NCBI GenBank assembly: GCA_947471745.1
Contig: CANJKZ010000142.1
Span: 2,616,501 to 2,680,500, forward strand
Source: Closterium sp. Naga37s-1
Taxonomy: Eukaryota > Streptophyta > Zygnematophyceae > Desmidiales > Closteriaceae
Reading direction: 5' to 3'
Length of the DNA: 64,000 nucleotides
A program made the translations under genes and the position numbers. Positions 12,270 through 24,200 of this stretch are shown here, piece after piece. The notes beneath the pieces were generated by a model, which had not been told where the DNA came from, ran no database searches, and was given only the letters and a program-made list of their open reading frames with translations. Positions within the stretch are counted from its first letter, which is position 1. Each line of letters opens with the position of its first letter.

Positions 12270-15200
12270 CTACATCACTGCACATGCCCCCCTTTCATTC
12301 TTGGTCTCCTCCTCCTCCTCCGTCGCCCTTCCTCTCCTTCTGGGAAGCTTTCCTGACCTTCCAACACCTTCCTCCTCTTCCTTCTGTATCTCCCGCTCTC
12401 TCCTCCGAACTTCCTTCCCTCCCTCTCCACCCTCCTTCTCCACCTCCTCTTCCTCCGCCCCTCTCCATGCCTCTATCATTCCCACCCACCCAGACCCTTC
12501 CACTGCACTCACCGCCAACGCTGCCAGGCTCGAATCAGCAACGGAAACCACCGCTGAGGTTCGGTCTACCCAGGTCACCCGAACGTCTCCCAATCCTACT
12601 GACTGGAAGAGGTCGAGAATAGAGGAGGTGGTGGTGGAGTTGGCATCAAAGCCGGAGAGGAGGAAGAGGTTAGAGCGGTCAGGGGCAGGCAGAGGGCCGT
12701 CCAGAGGAAGGGTTTTCACGTCCCAGAACATGACATTCACACGGTTGCGATGGGCTGAAAGCGGTGAGGATGGGTTGGTGAGGTTGATGCGTGATGGGGA
12801 GGTGCAGCTGCGCATGGCTGCATGTGTGGGTGCTGGTGTGCTCCCTGTCAAGGCGTCGGCATTGCCTGTGGTGCCGGTAGTTGTGTTGAGACATGCAGTG
12901 GTCCCAGTTGCAGTGGTTGAACCACCTCCGCCTGATCTGGGTGCTGCTGCACTGGCTTTTGCCGATTGCGATCCCACTCCTGCTTCTGCTGCTTCTGCTG
13001 CTGCTGCTGGTGTTTCTGCTGCTTCTGCTTTAGGAGTTGATGTGCGAGGCAGCACCTTCACACTCTGCAGACAGGGGGGAATTCGTATGAAACAGAGAAG
13101 ATTGGCAAAGGTTGATAGGAGGATGAGGATGGCTGATGGGCTCTCTGGAAGCTGGTCATGTGGCAAGAGGTCATGTGGCAAGAGGTCATGTGGCAAGAGG
13201 TCATGTGGCAAGAGGTCATGTGGCAAGAGGTCATGTGGCAAGAGGTCATGTGGCAAGAGGTCATGTGGCAAGAGGTCATGTGGCAAGAGGTCATGTGGCA
13301 AGAGGTCATGTGGCAAGAGGTCATGTGGCAAGAGGTCATGTGGCAAGAGGTCATGTGGCAAGAGGTCATGTGGCAAGAGGTCATGTGGCAAGAGGTCATG
13401 TGGCAAGAGGTCATGTGGCAAGAGGTCATGTGGCAAGAGGTCATGTGGCAAGAGGTCATGTGGCAAGAGGTCATGTGGCAAGAGGTCATGTGGCAAGAGG
13501 TCATGTGGCAAGAGGTCATGTGGCAAGAGGTCATGTGGCAAGAGGTCATGTGGCAAGAGGTCATGTGGCAAGAGGTCATGTGGCAAGAGGTCATGTGGCA
13601 AGAGGTCATGTGGCAAGAGGTCATGTGGCAAGAGGTCATGTGGCAAGAGGTCATGTGGCAAGAGGTCATGTGGCAAGAGGTCATGTGGCAAGAGGTCATG
13701 TGGCAAGAGGTCATGTGGCAAGAGGTCATGTGGCAAGAGGTCATGTGGCAAGAGGTCATGTGGCAAGAGGTCATGTGGCAAGAGGTCATGTGGCAAGAGG
13801 TCATGTGGCAAGAGGTCATGTGGCAAGAGGTCATGTGGCAAGAGGTCATGTGGCAAGAGGTCATGTGGCAAGAGGTCATGTGGCAAGAGGTCATGTGGCA
13901 AGAGGTCATGTGGCAAGAGGTCATGTGGCAAGAGGTCATGTGGCAAGAGGTCATGTGGCAAGAGGTCATGTGGCAAGAGGTCATGTGGCAAGAGGTCATG
14001 TGGCAAGAGGTCATGTGGCAAGAGGTCATGTGGCAAGAGGTCATGTGGCAAGAGGTCATGTGGCAAGAGGTCATGTGGCAAGAGGTCATGTGGCAAGAGG
14101 TCATGTGGCAAGAGGTCATGTGGCAAGAGGTCATGTGGCAAGAGGTCATGTGGCAAGAGGTCATGTGGCAAGAGGTCATGTGGCAAGAGGTCATGTGGCA
14201 AGAGGTCATGTGGCAAGAGGTCATGTGGCAAGAGGTCATGTGGCAAGAGGTCATGTGGCAAGAGGTCATGTGGCAAGAGGTCATGTGGCAAGAGGTCATG
14301 TGGCAAGAGGTCATGTGGCAAGAGGTCATGTGGCAAGAGGTCATGTGGCAAGAGGTCATGTGGCAAGAGGTCATGTGGCAAGAGGTCATGTGGCAAGAGG
14401 TCATGTGGCAAGAGGTCATGTGGCAAGAGGTCATGTGGCAAGAGGTCATGTGGCAAGAGGTCATGTGGCAAGAGGTCATGTGGCAAGAGGTCATGTGGCA
14501 AGAGGTCATGTGGCAAGAGGTCATGTGGCAAGAGGTCATGTGGCAAGAGGTCATGTGGCAAGAGGTCATGTGGCAAGAGGTCATGTGGCAAGAGGTCATG
14601 TGGCAAGAGGTCATGTGGCAAGAGGTCATGTGGCAAGAGGTCATGTGGCAAGAGGTCATGTGGCAAGAGGTCATGTGGCAAGAGGTCATGTGGCAAGAGG
14701 TCATGTGGCAAGAGGTCATGTGGCAAGAGGTCATGTGGCAAGAGGTCATGTGGCAAGAGGTCATGTGGCAAGAGGTCATGTGGCAAGAAGTCATGTGGCA
14801 AGAGGTTCATGTGGCAAGAGGTCATGTGGCCAAGAGGTCATGTGGCAAGAGGTCATGTGGCAAGAGGTCATGTGGCAAGAGGTCATGTGGCAAGAGGTCA
14901 TGTTGGCAAGAGGTCATGTGGCAAGAGGTCATGTGGCAAGAGGTCATGTGGCAAGAGGTCATGTGGCAAGAGGTCATGTGGCAAGAGGTCATGTGGCAAG
15001 AGGTCATGTGGCAAGAGGTCATGTGGCAAGAGGTCATGTGGCAAGAGGTCATGTGGCCAAGAGGTCATGGCAAGAGGTCATGTGGCAAGAGGTCATGTGG
15101 CAAGAGGTCATGTGGCAAGAGGTCATGTGGCAAGAGGTCATGTGGCAAGAGGTCATGTGGCAAGAGGTCATGTGGCAAGAGGTCATGTGGCAAGAGGTCA

Positions 15201-18200
15201 TGTGGCAAGAGGTCATGTGGCAAGAGGTCATGTGGCAAGAGGTCATGTGGCAAGAGGTCATGTGCAAGAGGTCATGTGGCAAGAGGTCATGTGGCAAGAG
15301 GTCATGTGGCAAGAGGTCATGTGGCAAGAGGTCATGTGGCAAGAGGTCATGTGGCAAGAGGTCATGTGGCAAGAGGTCATGTGGCAAGAGGTCATGTGGC
15401 AAGAGGTCATGTGGCAAGAGGTCATGTGGCAAGAGGGTCATGTGGCAAGAGGTCATGTGGCAAGAGGTCATGTGGCAAGAGGTCATGTGGCAAGAGGTCA
15501 TGTGGCAAGAGGTCATGTGGCAAGAGGTCATGTGGCAAGAGGTCATGTGGCAAGAGGTCATGTGGCAAGAGGTCATGTGGCAAGAGGTCATGTGGCAAGA
15601 GGTCATGTGGCAAGAGGTCATGTGGCAAGAGGTCATGTGGCAAGAGGTCATGTGGCAAGAGGTCATGTGGCAAGAGGTCATGTGGCAAGAGGTCATGTGG
15701 CAAGAGGTCATGTGGCAAGAGGTCATGTGGAAAGTCATGTGCAGAGGTCATGTGGCAAGAGGTTCACTGGTGGCAAGAGGTCATGTGGCAAGAGGTCATG
15801 TGGCAAAGAGGTCATGTGGCAAGAGGTCATGTGGCAAGAGGTCATGTGGCAAGAGGTCATGTGGCAAGAGGTCATGTGGCAAGAGGTCATGTGGCAAGAG
15901 GTCATGTGGCAAGAGGTCATGTGGCAAGAGGTCATGTGGCAAGAGGTCTGTGGCAAGAGGTCATGTGGCAAGAGGTCATGTGGCAAGAGGTCATGTGGCA
16001 AGAGGTCATGTGGCAAGAGGTCATGTGGCAAGAGGTCATGTGGCAAGAGGTCAGTGTGGCAAGAGGTCATGTGGCAAGAGGTCATGTTGGCAAGAGGTCA
16101 TGTGGCAAGAGGTCATGTGGCAAGCGGTCATGTGGCAAGAGGTCATGTGGCAAGAGGTCATGTGGCAAGAGGTCATGTGGCAAGAGGTCATGTGGCAAGA
16201 GGTCATGTGGCAAGAGGTCATGTGGCAAGAGGTCATGTGGCAAGAGGTCATGTGGCAAGAGGTCATTGTGGCAAGAGGTCTGTGGCAAGAGGTCATGTGT
16301 GCAAGAGGTCATGTGGCAAGAGGTCATGTGGCAAGAGGTCATGTGGCAAGAGGTCATGTGGCAAGAGGTCATGTGGCAAGAGGTCATGTGGCAAGAGGTC
16401 ATGTGGCAAGAGGTCATGTGGGGCAAGAGGTCATGTGGCAAGAGGTCATGTGGCAAGAGGTCATGTGGCAAGAGGTCATGTGGCAAGAGGTCATGTGGCA
16501 AGAGGTCATGTGGCAAGAGGTCATGTGCAAGAGGTCATGTGGCAAGAGGTCATGTGGCAAGAGGTCATGTGGCAAGAGGTCATGTGGCAAGAGGTCATGT
16601 GGCAAGAGGTCATGTGGCAAGAGGGTCATGTGGCAAGAGGTCATGTGGCAAGAGGTCATGTGGCAAGAGGTCATGTGGCAAGAGGTCATGTGGCAAGAGG
16701 TCATGTGGCAAGAGGTCATGTGGCAAGAGGTCATTGGCAAGAGGTCATGTGGCAAGAGGTCATGTGGCAAGAGGTCATGTGGCCAAAGAGGTCATGTGGC
16801 ACGAGGTCATGTGGCAAGAGGTCATGTGGCAAGAGGTCATGTGGCAAGAGGTCATGTGGCAAGAGGTCATGTGGCAAGAGGTCATGTGGCAAGAGGTCAT
16901 GTGGCAAGAGGTCATGTGGCAAGAGGTCATGTGGCAAGAGGTCATGTGGCAAGAGGTCATGTGGCAAGAGGTCATGTGGCAAGAGGTCATGTGGCAAGAG
17001 GTCATGTGGCAAGAGGTCATGTGGCAAGAGGTCATGTGGCAAGAGGTCATGTGGCAAGAGGTCATGTGGCAAGAGGTCATGTGGCAAGAGGTCATGTGGC
17101 AAGAGGTCATGTGGCAAGAGGTCATGTGCAAGAGGTCATGTGGCAAGAGGTCATGTGGCAAGAGGGTCATGTGGCAAGAGGTCATGTGGCAAGAGGTCAT
17201 GTGGCAAGAGGTCATGTGGCAAGAGGTCATGTGGCAAAGAGGTCATGGGCAAGAGGTCATGTGGCAAGAGGTCATGTGGCAAGAGGTCATGTGGCAAGAG
17301 GTCATGTGGCAAGAGGTCATGTGGCAAGAGGTCATGTGGCAAGAGGTCATGTGGCAAGAGGTCATGTGGCAAGAGGTCATGTGGCAAGAGGTCATGTGGC
17401 AAGAGGTCATGTGGCAAGAGGTCATGTGGCAAGAGGTCATGTGGCAAGAGGTCATGTGGCAAGAGGTCATGTGGCAAGAGGTCATGTGGCAAGAGGTCAT
17501 GTGGCAAGAGGTCATGTGGCAAGAGGTCATGTGGCAAGAGGTCATGTGGCAAGAGGTCATGTGGCAAGAGGTCATGTGGCAAGAGGTCATGTGGCAAGAG
17601 GTCATGTGGCAAGAGGTCATGTGGCAAGAGGTCATGTGGCAAGAGGTCATGTGGCAAGAGGTCATGTGGCAAGAGGTCATGTGGGCAAGAGGTCATGTGG
17701 CAAGAGGTCATGTGGCAAGAGGTCATGTGGCAAGAGGTCATGTGGCAAGAGGTCATGTGGCAAGGAGGTCATGTGGCAAGAGGTCATGTGGCAAGAGGTC
17801 ATGTGGCAAGAGGTCATGTGGCAAGAGGTCATGTGGCAAGAGGTCATGTGGCAAGAGGTCATGTGGCAAGAGGTCATGTGGCAAGAGGTCATGTGGCAAG
17901 AGGTCATGTGGCAAGAGGTCATGTGGCAAGAGGTCATGTGGCAAGAGGGTCATGTGGCAAGAGGTCATGTGGCAAGAGGTCATGTGGCAAGAGGTCATGT
18001 GGCAAGAGGTCATGTGGCAAGAGGTCATGTGGCAAGAGGTCATGTGGCAAGAGGTCATGTGGCAAGAGGTCATGTGGCAAGAGGTCATGTGCAAGAGGTC
18101 ATGTGGCAAGAGGTCATGTGGCAAGAGGTCATGTGGCAAGAGGTCATGTGGCAAGAGGTCATGTGGCAAGAGGTCATGTGGCAAGAGGTCATGTGGCAAG

Positions 18201-21200
18201 AGGTCATGTGGCAAGAGGTCATGTGGCAAGAGGTCATGTGGCAAGAGGTCATGTTGGCAAGAGGTCATGTGGCAAGAGGTCATGTGGCAAGAGGTCATGT
18301 GGCAAGAGGTCATGTGGCAAGAGGTCATGTGGCAAGAGGTCATGTGGCAAGAGGTCATGTGGCAAAGAGGTCATGTGGCAAGAGGTCATGTGGCAAGAGG
18401 TCATGTGGCAAGAGGTCATGTGGCAAGAGGTCATGTGGCAAGAGGTCATGTGGCAAGAGGTCATGTGGCAAGAGGTCATGTGGCAAGAGGTCATGTGGCA
18501 AGAGGTCATGTGGCAAGAGGTCATGTGGCAAGAGGTCATGTGGCAAGAGGTCATGTGGCAAGAGGTCATGTGGCAAGAGGTCATGTGGCAAGAGGTCATG
18601 TGGCAAGAGGTCATGTGGCAAGAGGTCATGTGGCAAGAGGTCATGTGGCAAGAGGTCATGTGGCAAGAGGTCATGTGGCAAGAGGTCATGTGGCAAGAGG
18701 TCATGTGGCAAGAGGTCATGTGGCAAGAGGTCATGTGGCAAGAGGTCATGTGGCAAGAGGTCATGTGGCAAGAGGTCATGTGGCAAGAGGTCATGTGGCA
18801 AGAGGTCATGTGGCAAGAGGTCATGTGGCAAGAGGTCATGTGGCAAGAGGTCATGTGGCAAGAGGTCATGTGGCAAGAGGTCATGTGGCAAGAGGTCATG
18901 GTGGCAAGAGGTCATGTGGCAAGAGGTTCATGTGGCAAGAGGTCATGTGGCAAGAGGTCATGTGGCAAGAGGTCATGTGGCAAGAGGTCATGTGGCAAGA
19001 GGGTCATGTGCAAGAGGTCATGTGGCAAGAGGTCATGTGGACAGAGGTCATGTGGCAAGAGGTCATGTGGCAAGAGGTCATGTGGCAAGAGGTCATGTGG
19101 CAAGAGGTCATGTGGCAAGAGGTCATGTGGCAAGAGGTCATGTGGCAAGAGGTCATGTGCAAGTAGGTCATGTGGCAAGAGGTCATGTGGCAAGAGGTCA
19201 TGTGGCAAGAGGTCATGTGGCAAGAGGTCATGTGGCAAGAGGTCATGTGGCAAGAGGTCATGTGGCAAGAGGTCATGTGGCAAGAGGTCATGTGGCAAGA
19301 GGTCATGTGGCCAAGAGGTCATGTGGCAAGAGGTCATGTGGCAAGAGGTCCATGTGGCCAAGAGGTCATGTGGCAAGAGGTCATGTGGCAAGAGGTCATG
19401 TGGCAAGAGGTCATGTGGCAAGAGGTCATGTGGCAAGAGGTCATGTGGCAAGAGGTCATGTGGCAAGAGGTCATGTGGCAAGAGGTCATGTGGCAAGAGG
19501 TCATGTGGCAAGAGGTCATGTGGCAAGAGGTCATGTGGCAAGAGGTCATGTGGCAAGAGGTCATGTGGCAAGAGGTCATGTGGCAAGAGGTCATGTGGCA
19601 AGAGGTCATGTGGCAAGAGGTCATGTGGCAAGAGGTCATGTGGCAAGAGGTCATGTGGCAAGAGGTCATGTGGCAAGAGGTCATGTGGCAAGAGGTCATG
19701 TGGCAAGAGGTCATGTGGCAAGAGGTCATGTGGCAAGAGGTCATGTGGCAAGAGGTCATGTGGCAAGAGGTCATGTGGCAAGAGGTCATGTGGCAAGAGG
19801 TCATGTGGCAAGAGGTCATGTGGCAAGAGGTCATGTGGCAAGAGGTCATGTGGCAAGAGGTCATGTGGCAAGAGGTCATGTGGCAAGAGGTCATGTGGCA
19901 AGAGGTCATGTGGCAAGAGGTCATGTGGCAACGAGGTCATGTGGCAAGAGGTCATGTGGCAAGAGGTCATGTGGCAAGAGGTCATGTGGCAAGAGGTCAT
20001 GTGGCAAGAGGTCATGTGGCAAGAGGGTCATGTGGCAAGAGGTCATGTGGCAAGAGGTCTGTGGCAAGAGGTCATGTGGCAAGAGGTCATGTGGCAAGAG
20101 GTCATGTGGCAAGAGGTCATGTGGCAAGAGGTCATGTGGCAACGAGGTCATGTGGCAAGAGGTCATGTGGCAAGAGGTCATGTGGCAAGAGGTCATGTGG
20201 CAAGAGGTCATGTGGCAAGAGGTCATGTGGCAAGAGGTCATGTGGCAAGAGGTCATGTGGCAAGAGGTCATGTGGCAACGAGGTCATGTGGCAAGAGGTC
20301 ATGTGGCAAGAGGTCATGTGGCAAGAGGTCATGTGGCAAGAGGTCATGTGGCAAGAGGTCATGTGGCAAGAGGTCATGTGGCAAGAGGTCATGTGGCAAG
20401 AGGTCATGTGGGCAAGAGGTCATGTGGCAAGAGGTCATGTGGCAACAGAGGGTCATGTGGCAAGAGGTCATGTGGCAAGAGGTCATGTGGCAAGAGGTCA
20501 TGTGGCAAGAGGTCATGTGGCAAGAGGTCATGTGGCAAGAGGTCATGTGGCAAGAGGTCATGTGGCAAGAGGTCATGTGGCAAGAGGTCATGTGGCAAGA
20601 GGTCATGTGGCCAAGAGGTCATGTGGCAAGAGGTCATGTGGCAAGAGGTCATGTGGCAAGAGGTCATGTGGCAAGAGGTCATGTGGCAAGAGGTCATGTG
20701 GCAAGAGGTCATGTGGCAAGAGGTCATGTGGCAAGAGGTCATGTGGCAAGAGGTCATGTGGCAAGAGGTCATGTGGCAAGAGGTCATGTGGCAAGAGGGT
20801 CATGTGGCAAGAGGTCATGTGGCAAGAGGTCATGTGGCAAGAGGTCATGTGGCAAGAGGTCATGTGGCAAGAGGTCATGTGGCAAGAGGTCATGTGGCAA
20901 GAGGTCATGTGGCAAGAGGTCATGTGGCAAGAGGTCATGTGGCAAGAGGTCATGTGGCAAGAGGTCATGTGGCAAGAGGTCATGTGGCAACGAGGTCATG
21001 TGGCAAGAGGTCCTGTGGCAAGAGGTCATGTGGCAAGAGGTCATGTGGCAAGAGGTCATGTGGCAAGAGGTCATGTGGCAAGAGGTCATGTGGCAAGAGG
21101 TCATGTGGCAAGAGGTCATGTGGCAAGAGGTCATGTGGCAAGAGGTCATGTGGCAAGAGGTCATGTGGCAAGAGGTCATGTGGCAAGAGGTCATGTGGCA

Positions 21201-24200
21201 AGAGGTCATGTGGCAAGAGGTCATGTGGCAAGAGGTCATGTGGCAAGAGGTCATGTGGCAAGAGGTCATGTGGCAAGAGGTCATGTGGCAAGAGGTCATG
21301 TGGCAAGAGGTCATGTGGCAAGAGGTCATGTGGCAAGAGGTCATGTGCAAGAGGTCATGTGGCAAGAGGTCATGTGGCAAGAGGTCATGTGGCAAGAGGT
21401 CATGTGGCAAGAGGTCATGTGGCAAGAGGTCATGTGGCAAGAGGTCATGTGGCAAGAGGTCATGTGGCAAGAGGTCATGTGGCAAGAGGTCATGTGGCAA
21501 GAGGTCATGTGGCAAGAGGTCATGTGGCAAGAGGTCATGTGGCAAGAGGTCATGTGGCAAGAGGTCATGTGGCAAGAAGGTCATGTGGCAAGAGGTCATG
21601 TGGCAAGAGGTCATGTGGCAAGAGGTCATGTGGCAAGAGGTCATGTGGCAAGAGGTCATGTGGCAAGAGGTCATGTGGCAAGAGGTCATGTGGCAAGAGG
21701 TCATGTGGCAAGAGGTCATGTGGCAAGAGGTCATGTGGCAAGAGGTCATGTGGCAAGAGGTCATGTGGCAAGAGGTCATGTGGCAAGAGTGTCATGTGGC
21801 AAGAGGTCATGTGGCAAGAGGTCATAGGTGGCAAGAGGTCATGTGGCAAGAGGTCATGTGGCAAGAGGTCATGTGGCAAGAGGTCATGTGGCAAGAGGTC
21901 ATGTGGCAAGAGGTCATGTGGCAAGAGGTCATGTGGCAAGAGGTCATGTGGCAAGAGGTCATGTGGCAAGAGGTCATGTGGCAAGAGGTCATGTGGCAAG
22001 AGGTCATGTGGCAAGAGGTCATGTGGCAAGAGGTCATGTGGCAAGAGGTCATGTGGCAAGAGGTCATGTGGCAAGAGGTCATGTGGCAAGAGGTCATGTG
22101 GCAAGAGGTCATGTGGCAAGAGGTCATGTGGCAAGAGGTCATGTGGCAAGAGGTCATGTGGCAAGAGGTCATGTGGCAAGAGGTCATGTGGCAAGAGGTC
22201 ATGTGGCAAGAGGTCATGTGGCAAGAGGTCATGTGGCAAGAGGTCATGTGGCAAGAGGTCATGTGGCAAGAGGTCATGTGGCAAGAGGTCATGTGGCAAG
22301 AGGTCATGTGGCAAGAGGTCATGTGGCAAGAGGTCATGTGGCAAGAGGTCATGTGGCAAGAGGTCATGTGGCAAGAGGTCATGTGGCAAGAGGTCATGTG
22401 GCAAGAGGTCATGTGGCAAGAGGTCATGCGGCGGGAAGGTTTGAATGCATCGTACAGCAACTGCACTCTGCTGTGAATCCATGTGAGGACCTGGTGGGCG
22501 AATACGAGCAGCACACCAATCAAAGCAGCTCCTCGCGTGTAGTGTTTATAATGCACTTCACAAGGTGTAGGTGCAGTATCAGTGTGTGTGTGGTACCTTG
22601 GAGGAGAGGGTAGGCGAGGCGAGGAGCGAGGAGATGGCAACAAAGACTGCTGCTGTCATGTACGCATCAAAGCTGGGCGCAGGGGTGGGGGAGGGAGACA
22701 GGCGCAACACATGCCGGGGAAACAGCAAGGTGTGTGATGAGAGGATTGCATCGAGTGGCCACAGCACAATTAGAGTCACTTTTGAGTATTCTCAAAAGGC
22801 CACAGGACAACATTCCCATAAAGTTGCATTTTTTATTCTTCACCATGCATATCCTGCTGCCCACACCCAAACGCCCCGTTCCGCATCCGCCCATGCCCAA
22901 CCGTCCCCTACCATGGCTGTGTTACCACCTGCGACGGCGGTGCAACTCACCCTGCTTCATGAGCCATGGCAGGGTTGTCTGGTGACAGATGGCTGTAGCG
23001 GTTGAACCCCTCCCCATGCACCACTGCCGGCCACTGCACTCTCACCACCGCCTCCTCCCCCCCTGCCCCCTCCTGCTCCCCTCCTCTGCTCCCCCCTTCC
23101 CCCTCGCCTTCCTTCACACTCACGCCTCCCGCTCCCGCTGTCCCGTCTCCACCGTTTTCACGCGCCCCCTCTCCGCGCTCCCTCTCCCCCTCGCCCTCTG
23201 CTTCCTTCTCGGGATTGATGGCCACAGCAACGTCGAGATAGCACACAAATGGCTGCGTAGGTTGGGGCGTAGTCCCATCACCTTCCCCCGCCCCAGCCTC
23301 CTCGCCCTCCTTGTCACGCACGGGAGTGGATGAGGGTGAGGCGGGGCGGTGGAAGAAGAACTCGAAGAGCGAGGAGAGGGAGGTGCTGGATGGGAGCAGC
23401 GCGGGCGGGAGGAGCGAGACGAGGTGCTTGGTGTCGTACACGCCGCCGGGGAAGGCTTCTAGGAACTGCCAGCGGCGCACATGGGGAGGGGAGAGACGGT
23501 GATAAGAGTCGGACGGGATAATAGGAGAGATGGAGTAGTGAGAGAGGAAGGGGGTGATGGGAGAGAGGGTGATGAAAGGGTTGGTTGGAGTGGAGAGCAC
23601 AAGCAAGCAACCCCAAGAACGATATGTGAGGCGCCTCGAAAACAAGCAAGCCCAAGTAAGTAACAGAGCCCCGCATGGCCGCACGCACCTGGTGGCGCCA
23701 GTCATCGAGCGAGTCGGGCATGGGGCGGATGAAGTGGTGGAAGAGGTACGCGAGGTCAAAGAGGCAGTTGTGTGCCAGCAGTGGCACGCCGCGCTCCCTG
23801 CTCACACGCATCACCGCCTCCACTGCCCGCGTGAACCCGATGGACGCTTCCAGCTGCTGCTGCTGCCGCTGCTCCTCCTGCCGCCCCCACTCCTCCGCGT
23901 CCTCCTGGGTTGCACGGACGAGAAGGAGGGTTTCCGGGCCGCGATACGGGCGCTGGGGGGAGGGGGGTGGGCGAGGGGGAAAGGAGAATGGGGAGGGGGA
24001 AAGGGTGAGGGAGGAGGGGGTAAGTGTTGAGGGGGCAGGTGAGCAGAACAGGGAAGTACCGTCACAGCGGTATAGGGCAGCCTTGAAGCAGATCGCATCA
24101 AGTAATAAGAGACATGCAGCAGCCCCACATGTAAACAGCAACACATGCCCATGCTCACCACCTCAACCCCTCATCACCTCACCCCCTCACCACCTCACCA

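Noticed and set aside
12270-14825. 851-codon minus-strand ORF as a DLLPH-repeat protein fused to the RRM
   Set aside because: Its N-terminal part is array. A strong phase-0 acceptor (TCTGCAG|AGTGTG at 13,064) matches the donor of exon 8, so the array is best read as intron. Translation through the array is not excluded but is unlikely.
13154-22428. CRISPR array
   Set aside because: The 15-bp units are contiguous with no spacers, in a eukaryotic intron.
12151-22476. 3,441-codon plus-strand ORF, and the similar 3,102-, 2,002- and 885-codon ORFs, as giant repeat proteins
   Set aside because: They are produced by the 15-bp unit, which has no stop in five of six frames. Frames switch at each indel, there is no conserved non-repeat domain, and the flanks are PARN exon 9 and exon 8 on the opposite strand.
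22430-22488. Extra PARN exon VLTWIHSRVQLLYDAFK between exon 8 and the array
   Set aside because: It has an acceptor-like CACCAG, but no donor after it fits the phase of exon 9, and the residues do not match the family. Direct joining of exons 8 and 9 is phase-perfect.
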